Origin: CAMCXT01 sp046302715
Lineage (GTDB): Bacteria > Bacteroidota > Bacteroidia > M30B66
Direction of reading: 5' to 3'
Length of the DNA stretch: 64,000 nt
Assembly: GCA_046302715.1 (NCBI GenBank)
Contig: JBKCHQ010000200.1
Span: 1-64,000, forward strand
Position 1 is the stretch's first letter. Every line of letters starts with the position of its first letter. Shown piece after piece: positions 25,074 to 33,064 of this stretch. The position numbers and the translations under genes are program-made. The notes under the pieces are model-generated. The model did no database searches. It was not told where the DNA came from and saw only the letters and a list, made by a program, of their open reading frames with translations.

Positions 25074-28000
25074 TTATCGCTTAATCGTTATGGAGCCTGA
25101 ACGCTCAATAGAATCGCCATCGAAATTAGTTCCACGTAACACATAAAAGTACACTCCATCAGGCGATGCCATACCCTGATGGTTCCCATCCCATGAAAAT
25201 TGGGCGTTTTTCCAAGTCGCAATCGTGTTTCCATATCGGTTAAACACGGCAAAGTCAAACGATGTCAACCCTTTTAATTCGGGCTTAAAAAGATCATTAA
25301 ATCCATCTCCATTGGGCGTAAAACTGTTAGGGATTACAATTTCCACTAATCCGGATACCACCTCAATATATCGGGTTAACGAATCTACACATCCTTCATC
25401 ATTGGATGCAACCAATGTTAAAACATACAAACCTTCATTGGCAAGAACAAACGGTACATTGTCGGTTACAGAGCCGCTTGAACCATTTAATGTATAAATA
25501 AATGAATCGGCATTATTGCTTGAGTTTGACGCTGTAACCGTAAATGGAGCAACGCCAGCTAAATCATTTACCGTAAAGTTGGCCTGAACGCCATTATCTA
25601 CTAAAGTTATTTCATCCGTATCTACATTACATGCGCCTGTTACCGTTAATGTGTAGGTTCCGGCCTGATTTACCACAAGCGTATTTGATGTTTCGCCTGT
25701 TGACCAGCTATTGCCAATTGTAGCGGAAGATTGAAGGGTTACAGGCTGAAAATTACAGGTTTCGGTTTCGCCATTAAAGATTATTTCCGCACTCACAGGC
25801 GCCTCTTCGTTTAATGTAATTTCAACTACATCGCTTGCACAGGCTCCTTCTACGCATTGAATAAAAATATCGGATCCTTCGGTATTATTGGGTTGATAAC
25901 TTGTACCTGTTCCAAGAATTTGAGTAAGTCCTGCATCATTGTACCATGTAATGGTTCCTGATGCACTAGCTGTTAAAAGTGGGATTTGACTTCCTGTACA
26001 ATAAATAATACTGGTTTGCGTACTTGGTGCTGCAGGAGCGGGCTCGAACACTACATTAATCGGCGATGCTCCACTTGTACAACCCGAAAAGCCTTGTGTT
26101 ACATAATAGGTAGCATTGATATTTGCAGGTGGAACAAATCCGTTCCCCGAAAAAATCTCATTGCCAAGCGCAGCATCTGAATACCACCTTACTTCGGCTC
26201 CGGGCAGTACGCCCGCATTAATTGGCGCAGCTACCTGACCCTCGCAATAGGTTATTGTGGCATCAACTATAGGGGCTGTTACCGTTGATACAATTGTAAT
26301 AGTTTGTGTTGAAGAGCTGGCACAACTGCCAGATCCAACACTGTATGTAATTGAAATCGGTCCGTTTATGCCATCAGTGAATAAAAATGAACCGGCTACA
26401 CCGGTACCTGCCCATGTGCCTCCTGTTGTTCCGGTAATGTAGTCGTTTAGTTGAATTGTTGCCGCTGGATTACACAATGTTCCAGGGTTATTCCATGTGG
26501 GATCCCCAGAACTTAAAACTTGAACTGTTTGTTGTGACTCAACCGTGCAACTGCCTGTCCCAACTGAGTAGGTAATCACAATAGACCCACTTAGGCCTGC
26601 AGGATTAAACGTGTTGCCACTTACTCCCGCGCCCGACCAAGTGCCACCCGTGTTGCCGGTAATGAGCGTGTTTAAGTCAATTGATCCTGCATTTGAACAC
26701 TGACTTCCGGGCGCCGTCCATGCAGCCGAAAGTGTTTGTCCGTTTAAAGTTACCTGAACGGGGGTGCTTCGACAATTACCAGTCCCCGCTACTACCCAAA
26801 TATCAGGAGCTTGGCTTTCTAAGGGTTGAAAACTGAGTCCTGATCCAATAATTTGAAAGAGCGTTTGATCATTATACCAAGTTACTGTAGTAGGTGTTCC
26901 TGTTGTCGCTGTTAACGTAGGCAGTGGCGATCCCGGGCAGAAATTTACCGAAGTCTGAGAAATCTGAGGGGGTGCCGGTGGCGGATTGTAGCTTATGTTA
27001 ACTTCTGTTATGCCTGTATTACACCCAGCGTATTGTTGACTTACATACACGGTAGTGTTTTGACCTAATGGAGGATTATAGGTGCTTCCACTCGTGATGA
27101 GGTTGGTAAGATTTATATCGGAGTACCAATCAACAGCAGTTTCTAAATACCCCACTGCAGTTATGGTTGGACTTGTGGTTATATCAGAGCAAAACGTAAA
27201 GTTTGGCCCTCCTGTGACTGTGGGACCCGGCAAAAAGGAACCAACAAATAAAATCTGCGTTGATGTGCTCACACATGTTCCATTGCCCACTGTATAGGTT
27301 ACCTGAATGGGGCCATTGATTCCCTCAGGAAATAATATTGGACCCGCCAATCCGCTTCCCGACCATGTTCCGCCGGGGGTACCGGTAATAAAATTATTAA
27401 AGTTGATAGGCGTAAATTGATCGCAAATAGCACCTGGATTGGTCCAACTCGCAGATCCACTTGGATTTACTGTGACAATTTGTTGGTTTTCGATAGTACA
27501 TGTGCCAGTCCCCAGTACATAACTAATTACAATATTTCCACTCAAGCCCGTCGGATTAAAAATTCCATTGGTAACACCGGGTCCGAAGAACGTGCCTCCA
27601 GGCGTGCCGGTTACAAGCGTATTTAAGTTAATGGGTGTGGCATTACTGCATAATGCTCCCGGACTGGTCCAAGCAGCCGATAATGTACCTGTAAAAAACG
27701 AGCAGCCGATTACACTGTAAGTAGCTTGTCCGTTATCTTCGAAAAGTACACCGGCTCCATTCTGACCAGCGAGTAGAGCCCTGTCGTAAGTAACTTCTTC
27801 GGTACAGGCATTAGCTCCTGTAACATTTATCGTTAATGTTCTCGTGCCTGAGCCAGAGTTTGCAAAATTTCCTACAGATGTGGCGCCGCAATGAAAAATT
27901 ACATAAAGCACATCCGTAAGTCCCTCGAGGGTAATACCGCTAACATCTGGATTAACACTGGTAAACAGCAACACCTTTGAGTTAGCGGGAATTATACCTC

Positions 28001-28307
28001 CTGTTGGCTCTACAACAGAACCGCATGAATTGGTAATGGTTGCTGAAAGCTGATTTACTTTTGCGGCAGTTCCCGCATCCTGACAGATCCCTTGCCATGT
28101 ATTTGAGGTATTAGGCCATGTAAACTGTAAATCAGAAACATTAAGCGGTGCTGCTCCTGTTCGAAACAGTACTTGTTCATTTAAGCCTTCATCAGCAGTA
28201 CATGCGTCAACCAAAATACCATCAACTTCAATACATGTTTGAGCTTCGCTAAATGTGGTGAATAGCGTTAAACTTGAGGCAATGAACACTCCTAAAATGT
28301 TTTTCAT
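25074..28307 (-). CDS. Large exported surface protein with gliding-associated C-terminal (CHU_C) domain
   Basis: 1077 residues from the ATG at 28307, which opens a signal peptide (MKNILGVFIASSL...FSEAQ). The first 200 residues form a conserved N-terminal beta domain that looks lamin-tail-like (GILVDACT..EGLNEQVLFRTG). Residues about 209-840 are two copies of a 317-residue block (see the repeat entry), each with two sub-domains of the type AAWTxPGxxC...GGTWSGxGV and two of the type WYSD/WYND, so the protein is a long beta-rich rod. A PKD-like region follows, and the C-terminus is CHU_C: IPNSFTPNGDGFNDLF...FNRYGN...SPDGVYFYVLRG. This tail marks T9SS export to the cell surface. An adhesin role is plausible but unproven. 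Confidence 0.88.
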   Translation of the reverse strand: MKNILGVFIASSLTLFTTFSEAQTCIEVDGILVDACTADEGLNEQVLFRTGAAPLNVSDLQFTWPNTSNTWQGICQDAGTAAKVNQLSATITNSCGSVVEPTGGIIPANSKVLLFTSVNPDVSGITLEGLTDVLYVIFHCGATSVGNFANSGSGTRTLTINVTGANACTEEVTYDRALLAGQNGAGVLFEDNGQATYSVIGCSFFTGTLSAAWTSPGALCSNATPINLNTLVTGTPGGTFFGPGVTNGIFNPTGLSGNIVISYVLGTGTCTIENQQIVTVNPSGSASWTNPGAICDQFTPINFNNFITGTPGGTWSGSGLAGPILFPEGINGPIQVTYTVGNGTCVSTSTQILFVGSFLPGPTVTGGPNFTFCSDITTSPTITAVGYLETAVDWYSDINLTNLITSGSTYNPPLGQNTTVYVSQQYAGCNTGITEVNISYNPPPAPPQISQTSVNFCPGSPLPTLTATTGTPTTVTWYNDQTLFQIIGSGLSFQPLESQAPDIWVVAGTGNCRSTPVQVTLNGQTLSAAWTAPGSQCSNAGSIDLNTLITGNTGGTWSGAGVSGNTFNPAGLSGSIVITYSVGTGSCTVESQQTVQVLSSGDPTWNNPGTLCNPAATIQLNDYITGTTGGTWAGTGVAGSFLFTDGINGPISITYSVGSGSCASSSTQTITIVSTVTAPIVDATITYCEGQVAAPINAGVLPGAEVRWYSDAALGNEIFSGNGFVPPANINATYYVTQGFSGCTSGASPINVVFEPAPAAPSTQTSIIYCTGSQIPLLTASASGTITWYNDAGLTQILGTGTSYQPNNTEGSDIFIQCVEGACASDVVEITLNEEAPVSAEIIFNGETETCNFQPVTLQSSATIGNSWSTGETSNTLVVNQAGTYTLTVTGACNVDTDEITLVDNGVQANFTVNDLAGVAPFTVTASNSSNNADSFIYTLNGSSGSVTDNVPFVLANEGLYVLTLVASNDEGCVDSLTRYIEVVSGLVEIVIPNSFTPNGDGFNDLFKPELKGLTSFDFAVFNRYGNTIATWKNAQFSWDGNHQGMASPDGVYFYVLRGTNFDGDSIERSGSITIKR
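25799..27683 (-). repeat. Tandem duplication of a ~951-base coding block
   Basis: Block 1 runs 27683 down to about 26733 and block 2 from 26732 down to about 25799, with a period of 317 codons. Corresponding motifs: LSAAWTSPGALC / LSAAWTAPGSQC at the block starts, TWSGSGLAGPILFPEGINGP / TWAGTGVAGSFLFTDGINGP in sub-unit 2, and WYSDINLTN / WYSDAALGN, then TWYNDQTLFQ / TWYNDAGLTQ. The copies differ clearly in sequence, so the event is old. Within each block the first two ~72-residue sub-units are also related to each other. Confidence 0.85.
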
Positions 28308-28318
28308 GTGTAAAAAAT

Positions 28319-28326
28319 CAAATCTA
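28319..28326 (-). promoter_or_regulatory. -7 box of the CHU_C protein gene
   Basis: Minus strand TAGATTTG, a full TAnnTTTG match, 11 bases before the ATG at 28307. It predicts a very short leader. A -33 TTG at the ideal distance was not found. Confidence 0.45.
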
Positions 28327-28415
28327 TCAACTTGCGAATTTACCTGCATTATACAAATAATCAAATCAAAATTCAGGAAACTTCAATTTGTGGAAAAAGA
28401 TTTGATTGCCATCAA

Positions 28416-28423
28416 TATATTTG
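28416..28423 (+). promoter_or_regulatory. -7 box abutting the guaA start
   Basis: TATATTTG followed by CAC and then the ATG of guaA at 28427. It is a perfect -7 match, but a start site at the normal distance would fall at or inside the start codon, so either guaA is leaderless or the match is not a promoter. Confidence 0.35.
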
Positions 28424-28426
28424 CAC

Positions 28427-29953
28427 ATGCAGGAACGCTTGCTTATTTTAGACTTCGGGTCTCAGTACACCCAACTCATCGCCCGAAGAATTAGGGAGTT
28501 AAACGTCTATTCGGAGATAATACCCTATTTTAATTTCAAAGGAATTGACGATTCTGTTAAAGGAATAATCCTTTCGGGTTCGCCTCATTCGGTGTTAAAC
28601 TCCGATGCTCCTCAGGTTGATCTCAGCCAATGGATTGGGAAGATTCCCATTTTAGGTATTTGTTATGGCGCTCAATACATTTCGCATTATCTGGGCGGTA
28701 AAGTGGCCAGTTCAAAAATTCGTGAGTATGGTCGAAGCAAATTATTACTGAGTAATGCAGGTGCCTTGCTCGAAGGAGTAGCTGTTGAATCGTTCGTATG
28801 GATGTCGCACGGCGATAGCATTATTAATTTGCCCCAAGGTTACCAAATAACCGCCAGTTCGGAGGACATTCCGATTGCTGCTTTTGAAAACAGTGCCGAA
28901 CAAGTTTTCGGCATCCAATTTCACCCCGAGGTAACGCATTCAGAATGTGGGGTACAAGTGTTAAAAAACTTTGTCTTTTCTATTTGTAAGTGCTCGCCCG
29001 ATTGGTCTCCTGAATCCTTTATTGAGTCTACGGTTAATGCTATTCGAGAACAAGTTGGTACCGATAGAGTTGTGTTGGGCTTAAGTGGAGGTGTTGATTC
29101 TTCGGTTGCCGCTTTGTTGCTTCACGAAGCTATTGGCAATCAGCTTTTTTGCATTTTTGTTGACAATGGATTACTTCGAAAAGACGAATATCGAAATGTA
29201 TTGCATCATTATTCCGAAATGGGCCTTCAGGTGCATGGTGTTTCGGCCTCTGATAAATTTTTGTCAGCATTAGCGGGAATCGAAGAGCCTGAGCAAAAGC
29301 GTAAAGTAATTGGTAGGGTGTTCATTGAAGTCTTTGAAGAAGAAGCCCAAAAAATTAAAGATGCACGTTGGCTTGGGCAAGGCACCATTTACCCCGATGT
29401 AATTGAGTCGGTTTCAGTAAAAGGGCCATCAGCCACTATAAAGTCGCATCACAACGTTGGTGGTTTGCCTGATTTTATGAAATTAAAGGTCATCGAGCCG
29501 CTGCGCTTGCTTTTTAAAGATGAAGTAAGAAAGGTTGGTGCTTCACTCGGTCTGAAGTCAGCCATATTGAATAGACACCCTTTTCCTGGTCCCGGTCTGG
29601 CCATAAGGATTTTGGGTGAGGTTAATGCGCATAAAGTGCGCATACTTCAGGAGGCCGACGAAATATTTATAAACCATTTACACGATTCGCATCAATACGG
29701 ACATGTTTGGCAGGCGGGGGCCATATTCTTGCCTGTAAAAAGTGTGGGAGTTATGGGCGATGAACGCACTTATGAGCATGTGATTTGCCTTAGAGCAGTA
29801 ACTTCTGTTGACGGAATGACGGCAGATTTTGCACATCTTCCGCATGAATTGCTGGCTAAAATCTCAAACGATATTATTAATAAAGTACATGGTGTTAACA
29901 GGGTTGTTTTTGATATTAGCTCAAAACCACCCGCAACCATTGAATGGGAATGA
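28427..29953 (+). CDS. guaA: GMP synthase (glutamine-hydrolysing)
   Basis: 508 residues, complete. It converts XMP, ATP and glutamine to GMP. The class I amidotransferase domain has C79 (GICYGAQ), H166 and E168 (FHPEV); the ATP pyrophosphatase domain has the P-loop SGGVDSS (220-226); the C-terminal dimerisation domain carries the usual FPGPGLAIRILGE and ends ISSKPPATIEWE. I start at the ATG at 28427 (MQERLLILDFGSQYTQL), the normal N-terminus; the TTG seven codons upstream is not needed. The stop overlaps the start of the LysM protein gene (ATGA). It is divergent from the CHU_C gene with 119 bases between the starts. Confidence 0.98.
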   Translation: MQERLLILDFGSQYTQLIARRIRELNVYSEIIPYFNFKGIDDSVKGIILSGSPHSVLNSDAPQVDLSQWIGKIPILGICYGAQYISHYLGGKVASSKIREYGRSKLLLSNAGALLEGVAVESFVWMSHGDSIINLPQGYQITASSEDIPIAAFENSAEQVFGIQFHPEVTHSECGVQVLKNFVFSICKCSPDWSPESFIESTVNAIREQVGTDRVVLGLSGGVDSSVAALLLHEAIGNQLFCIFVDNGLLRKDEYRNVLHHYSEMGLQVHGVSASDKFLSALAGIEEPEQKRKVIGRVFIEVFEEEAQKIKDARWLGQGTIYPDVIESVSVKGPSATIKSHHNVGGLPDFMKLKVIEPLRLLFKDEVRKVGASLGLKSAILNRHPFPGPGLAIRILGEVNAHKVRILQEADEIFINHLHDSHQYGHVWQAGAIFLPVKSVGVMGDERTYEHVICLRAVTSVDGMTADFAHLPHELLAKISNDIINKVHGVNRVVFDISSKPPATIEWE

Positions 29954-31497
29954 AAATTAAATATTTAATAGTTCAGTTAGCCATTATATTATTGCCACTT
30001 AACCTGTTTTCGCAGGTTGCGTCTGGCGAAAGAGAGTTTTTCTTTATCGTAGTAGAGAAAGGTCAAACTCTGTATTCGTTATCGCGGCAGCATAATATCC
30101 TCCAGGATTCACTAATTTTCTTTAATCCTCAATTAAAGGACGGATTAAAGAAAGACATGCAGCTGCGCATACCGGTTCCTAAAGTTCCTTCAGGAGCCAT
30201 AATACATGAGGTGAAATCCGGCGAAACCATTTATGGGATTTCGCGCATCTATAACTTAACAGTGGATGAGCTTACTCAGCAAAATCCAATTATTCAAAGT
30301 GGATTAAATGTGGGTATGAAATTAACGGTGTTTCCAAAGCCTAAGGCGGCACCAGTAGATGTCCCCCCAAAAAAAACGGAGATTACATCAACCGATAGCC
30401 TTCCTAAAATAAAGAAATCGGATTGCCTGGTTGATAGTGCAACCCGAACCGCATTGTATAAAATTGGACTTATATTACCCTTTTCCAGCGGGAGAGGCTT
30501 GCTTGCTTCACGCAGCCGCACCGGACTAGAGTTTTATGGAGGATGTGCCATTGCATTTGATGAGCTCGAAAAAGAAGGATATAACTTGGAGGTTGAGCTT
30601 TTTGATACGCAGAGAGATACTGCAGCTATCGAAAACCTTTTAAAAAACCCTGCTTTGTTGCAGAAAGATATGCTTATTGGACCTTTATATGCCTCTGAAT
30701 TCAGAGAGATAGCGGAGCTTTCTGCCACCCAAAATATTTTTACGGTAACACCATTCTCCACAAGTGAGGCTTTAGTGTCAAACTCACCTCATGTTTGCAA
30801 GGTTAGTCCCGATGCAGAGATGCAACTTTCGGCGCTTTGCGAACATCTTAAAAATGCCAATAATAACTCAAATTTTATCATTGTTAGAAACTCCAACGAA
30901 GCCGATAAGCAGCTAGCCAATATATTAAGCTCAAAAATAAAATCATTTCCTTCTGCTTCAAAAATCACTTTAACTGAGGCAGATTATGCGTCTTTCGAAA
31001 AAGTTTCAGCGGCCCTTGATAAAACCAAAAAGAATATAGTATTCTTTCCTTCTACTGCACAGGCCGAGGTAATTGAGTTTTGCTTAAATCTCGTTAATGC
31101 AGCAAAAGGATATGATGTTGTTCTTGCCGGACTCAATGAATGGAGCGATTTCGATAAGCTGGATCAGGATCATTTAAACGATTTGAAGTTCATATATGCT
31201 TCCACAAATTTTATTGACTACGATCGCTATCAGTCCATCGATTTTCAAAAGAAATATAAAGCAAAGTATAATAGCGACCCGGGCAACTATTCTTATTTGG
31301 GTTACGATATTATGCTATATTTTGGGCGTGCTGTTGCGCAAATAAAAAAGAATCCCGACTGTATAACTCAGATACAGCCTTATTGCGGTTTGGGTACATG
31401 TTTTAAATTTCAACGTCATAGCACTAAGGGCGGAATCGAAAATGTATCCTTGCCCATTATTCAGATCAAGGAGTATTTTTACATGAAAGTAAATTAA
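29950..31497 (+). CDS. Exported LysM protein with periplasmic-binding-protein fold
   Basis: 515 residues from the ATG at 29950, which overlaps the guaA stop by 4 bases (an ATG two codons earlier is also possible). A signal peptide (about 1-22) is followed by two LysM domains, EFFFIVVEKGQTLYSLSRQH (about 30-75) and IIHEVKSGETIYGISRIYN (about 86-130), then a proline/lysine linker and a type I periplasmic-binding fold (about 165-510; IGLILPFSS..., VLAGLNEW). LysM binds peptidoglycan; the second domain resembles branched-chain amino-acid receptors (and LpoA-like regulators), so a role at the cell wall rather than in transport is more likely, since no ABC transporter is nearby. It overlaps hemF by one base. 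Confidence 0.85.
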   Translation: MKIKYLIVQLAIILLPLNLFSQVASGEREFFFIVVEKGQTLYSLSRQHNILQDSLIFFNPQLKDGLKKDMQLRIPVPKVPSGAIIHEVKSGETIYGISRIYNLTVDELTQQNPIIQSGLNVGMKLTVFPKPKAAPVDVPPKKTEITSTDSLPKIKKSDCLVDSATRTALYKIGLILPFSSGRGLLASRSRTGLEFYGGCAIAFDELEKEGYNLEVELFDTQRDTAAIENLLKNPALLQKDMLIGPLYASEFREIAELSATQNIFTVTPFSTSEALVSNSPHVCKVSPDAEMQLSALCEHLKNANNNSNFIIVRNSNEADKQLANILSSKIKSFPSASKITLTEADYASFEKVSAALDKTKKNIVFFPSTAQAEVIEFCLNLVNAAKGYDVVLAGLNEWSDFDKLDQDHLNDLKFIYASTNFIDYDRYQSIDFQKKYKAKYNSDPGNYSYLGYDIMLYFGRAVAQIKKNPDCITQIQPYCGLGTCFKFQRHSTKGGIENVSLPIIQIKEYFYMKVN

Positions 31498-32393
31498 TGG
31501 TAGATAAGCTTGAAGTTGAAACGGCATTTCGCAAACTACAAAATGAAATAATTGATGCCCTCGAAAAGGCTGATGGATTAGGGGTATTTAGGCGTGACGA
31601 ATGGAAAAGAGATGGTGGCGGTGGTGGAATAACTGCCATAATGGAGCAAGGCACGGTAATAGAAAAAGGAGGAGTTAATTTCTCCGCTGTGTTTGGAGAA
31701 TTAAGTAAGGAGGCTTCAAAGGCATTAGGTGTCGGTGCTGATGCATTTTACGCAACGGGTGTTTCTATTGTTCTTCACCCCAAAAATCCGTTTGTCCCTA
31801 TCATTCATATGAACATTCGCTATTTCGAAACCGAGAATGGGCAGTATTGGTTTGGAGGAGGTATTGATCTTACCCCTCATTATGTGGATGAAAACGACGT
31901 CCGATATTTTCATGATACGCTAAAAAGAGTATGCGATACCTATAATTTAGAGTATTATCCTGAATTTAAAAACTGGGCTGATACTTATTTTTTCCTACCA
32001 CATCGTAACGAGACACGTGGAGTTGGAGGTATTTTCTTTGATCGTCTGGATGGCGAAAAACGCAACACTACAAAAAACGAACTGTTCCAATTTGTTTTAG
32101 ATGTTGGTAAATCTTTTGCGCCCATTTATGTACATTTTATAGAGCGGCATAAAAATCATCCTTTTACTGACACCCATAGAAAATGGCAATTATTGCGTCG
32201 CGGACGTTATGTGGAGTTTAATTTATTATATGATCGGGGTACCCGATTTGGTTTGGAAACCGGAGGACGCACCGAATCTATATTAATGAGTTTACCTGCA
32301 GAGGCTAATTGGCAATATGATTATACTCCATTACCCGGTAGCCCCGAAGCGGCAACTTTAAATCAGCTTAAAAAGGGAATTCCCAGAGTTTAA
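31497..32393 (+). CDS. hemF: Oxygen-dependent coproporphyrinogen III oxidase
   Basis: 298 residues, full length for HemF. Signatures: WKRDGGGGGITAIMEQGTV near the N-terminus, IHMNIRYFE and WFGGGIDLTPHYV in the middle, RNETRGVGGIFFD, and RRGRYVEFNLLYDRGTRFGL near the end. The enzyme uses O2 to make protoporphyrinogen IX, so haem synthesis in this organism can run aerobically. The start overlaps the stop of the LysM gene (TAATG). It ends 15 bases from the convergent lolA stop with no hairpin visible between them. Confidence 0.97.
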   Translation: MVDKLEVETAFRKLQNEIIDALEKADGLGVFRRDEWKRDGGGGGITAIMEQGTVIEKGGVNFSAVFGELSKEASKALGVGADAFYATGVSIVLHPKNPFVPIIHMNIRYFETENGQYWFGGGIDLTPHYVDENDVRYFHDTLKRVCDTYNLEYYPEFKNWADTYFFLPHRNETRGVGGIFFDRLDGEKRNTTKNELFQFVLDVGKSFAPIYVHFIERHKNHPFTDTHRKWQLLRRGRYVEFNLLYDRGTRFGLETGGRTESILMSLPAEANWQYDYTPLPGSPEAATLNQLKKGIPRV

Positions 32394-32408
32394 AAAAAAC
32401 AAATGAGG

Positions 32409-33053
32409 CTAACGCAGGTCATTGACTTCATAACCAGGAAATTCAGACGTTTTAAATTGAAATAAGCCAACGTCTGTTGCTTCATTGGTTTTGAATTTCT
32501 TGATTTCATAGGTATAAACGTTCCCATTATTACCAAGAATTTCCGACTTAACAATTTGCATGGCTGCTTTGTCTATATAAAGCCTAATAGTATTGTAATC
32601 TTTTGACTTTGGGTTTAAAGGATACAATTCAATTAAATGTACATCCTTGGTTCCTACCTTGGTATCCTTAATGAACTTGTTTTTAAATCCCTTTTCATAC
32701 ATGGTAAATATGTTCCTTGGATTTAAGGCATCCTCTCCGCTGCTTGGGGCGCTGATCTCAACCTCTTTATCTCCTTTAAGGATCTTCCACACTTGCTTCC
32801 CATTACAAATCAGAACTTGATCGCCCATATCCAAACGGTAGTTTTCACCTTTTAGCCACAATTTCCAATTTTGAACCTTATTGATTTTTCTGTCTTTATT
32901 AACCAAAGAATATGAAAAATCAGTCACAATGGAACTGTACGATTTTGTTTTAGCACTGAGCTTATCTAAAATCTGTTTAGCCTGTTTGTCCTGCTGGCCA
33001 ATTGCAATATGTTGACATGCAATTAATAATACGACTGCAAATATTTTTTTCAT
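32409..33053 (-). CDS. LolA-like outer-membrane lipoprotein carrier protein
   Basis: 214 residues with a signal peptide (MKKIFAVVLLIACQHIAIGQ) and the LolA fold pattern: AKQILDKLSAKTKSYSSIVTDFSY near the N-terminus, then GENYRLDMGDQVLICNGKQVWKI and VHLIELYPLNPKSKDYNTIRLYIDK. LolA carries lipoproteins across the periplasm; Bacteroidota often have such divergent forms without LolB. It ends the minus-strand run after ftsK, 11 bases downstream of it, an arrangement I recognise from other Bacteroidota genomes. Confidence 0.88.
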   Translation of the reverse strand: MKKIFAVVLLIACQHIAIGQQDKQAKQILDKLSAKTKSYSSIVTDFSYSLVNKDRKINKVQNWKLWLKGENYRLDMGDQVLICNGKQVWKILKGDKEVEISAPSSGEDALNPRNIFTMYEKGFKNKFIKDTKVGTKDVHLIELYPLNPKSKDYNTIRLYIDKAAMQIVKSEILGNNGNVYTYEIKKFKTNEATDVGLFQFKTSEFPGYEVNDLR

Positions 33054-33064
33054 CGTTAATCTGT

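Noticed and set aside
25799..27683. Repeated DNA considered as CRISPR or mobile-element repeats.
   Set aside because: The period is 317 codons in frame, and similarity is at the protein-domain level; there are no short direct repeats with spacers and no terminal inverted repeats.
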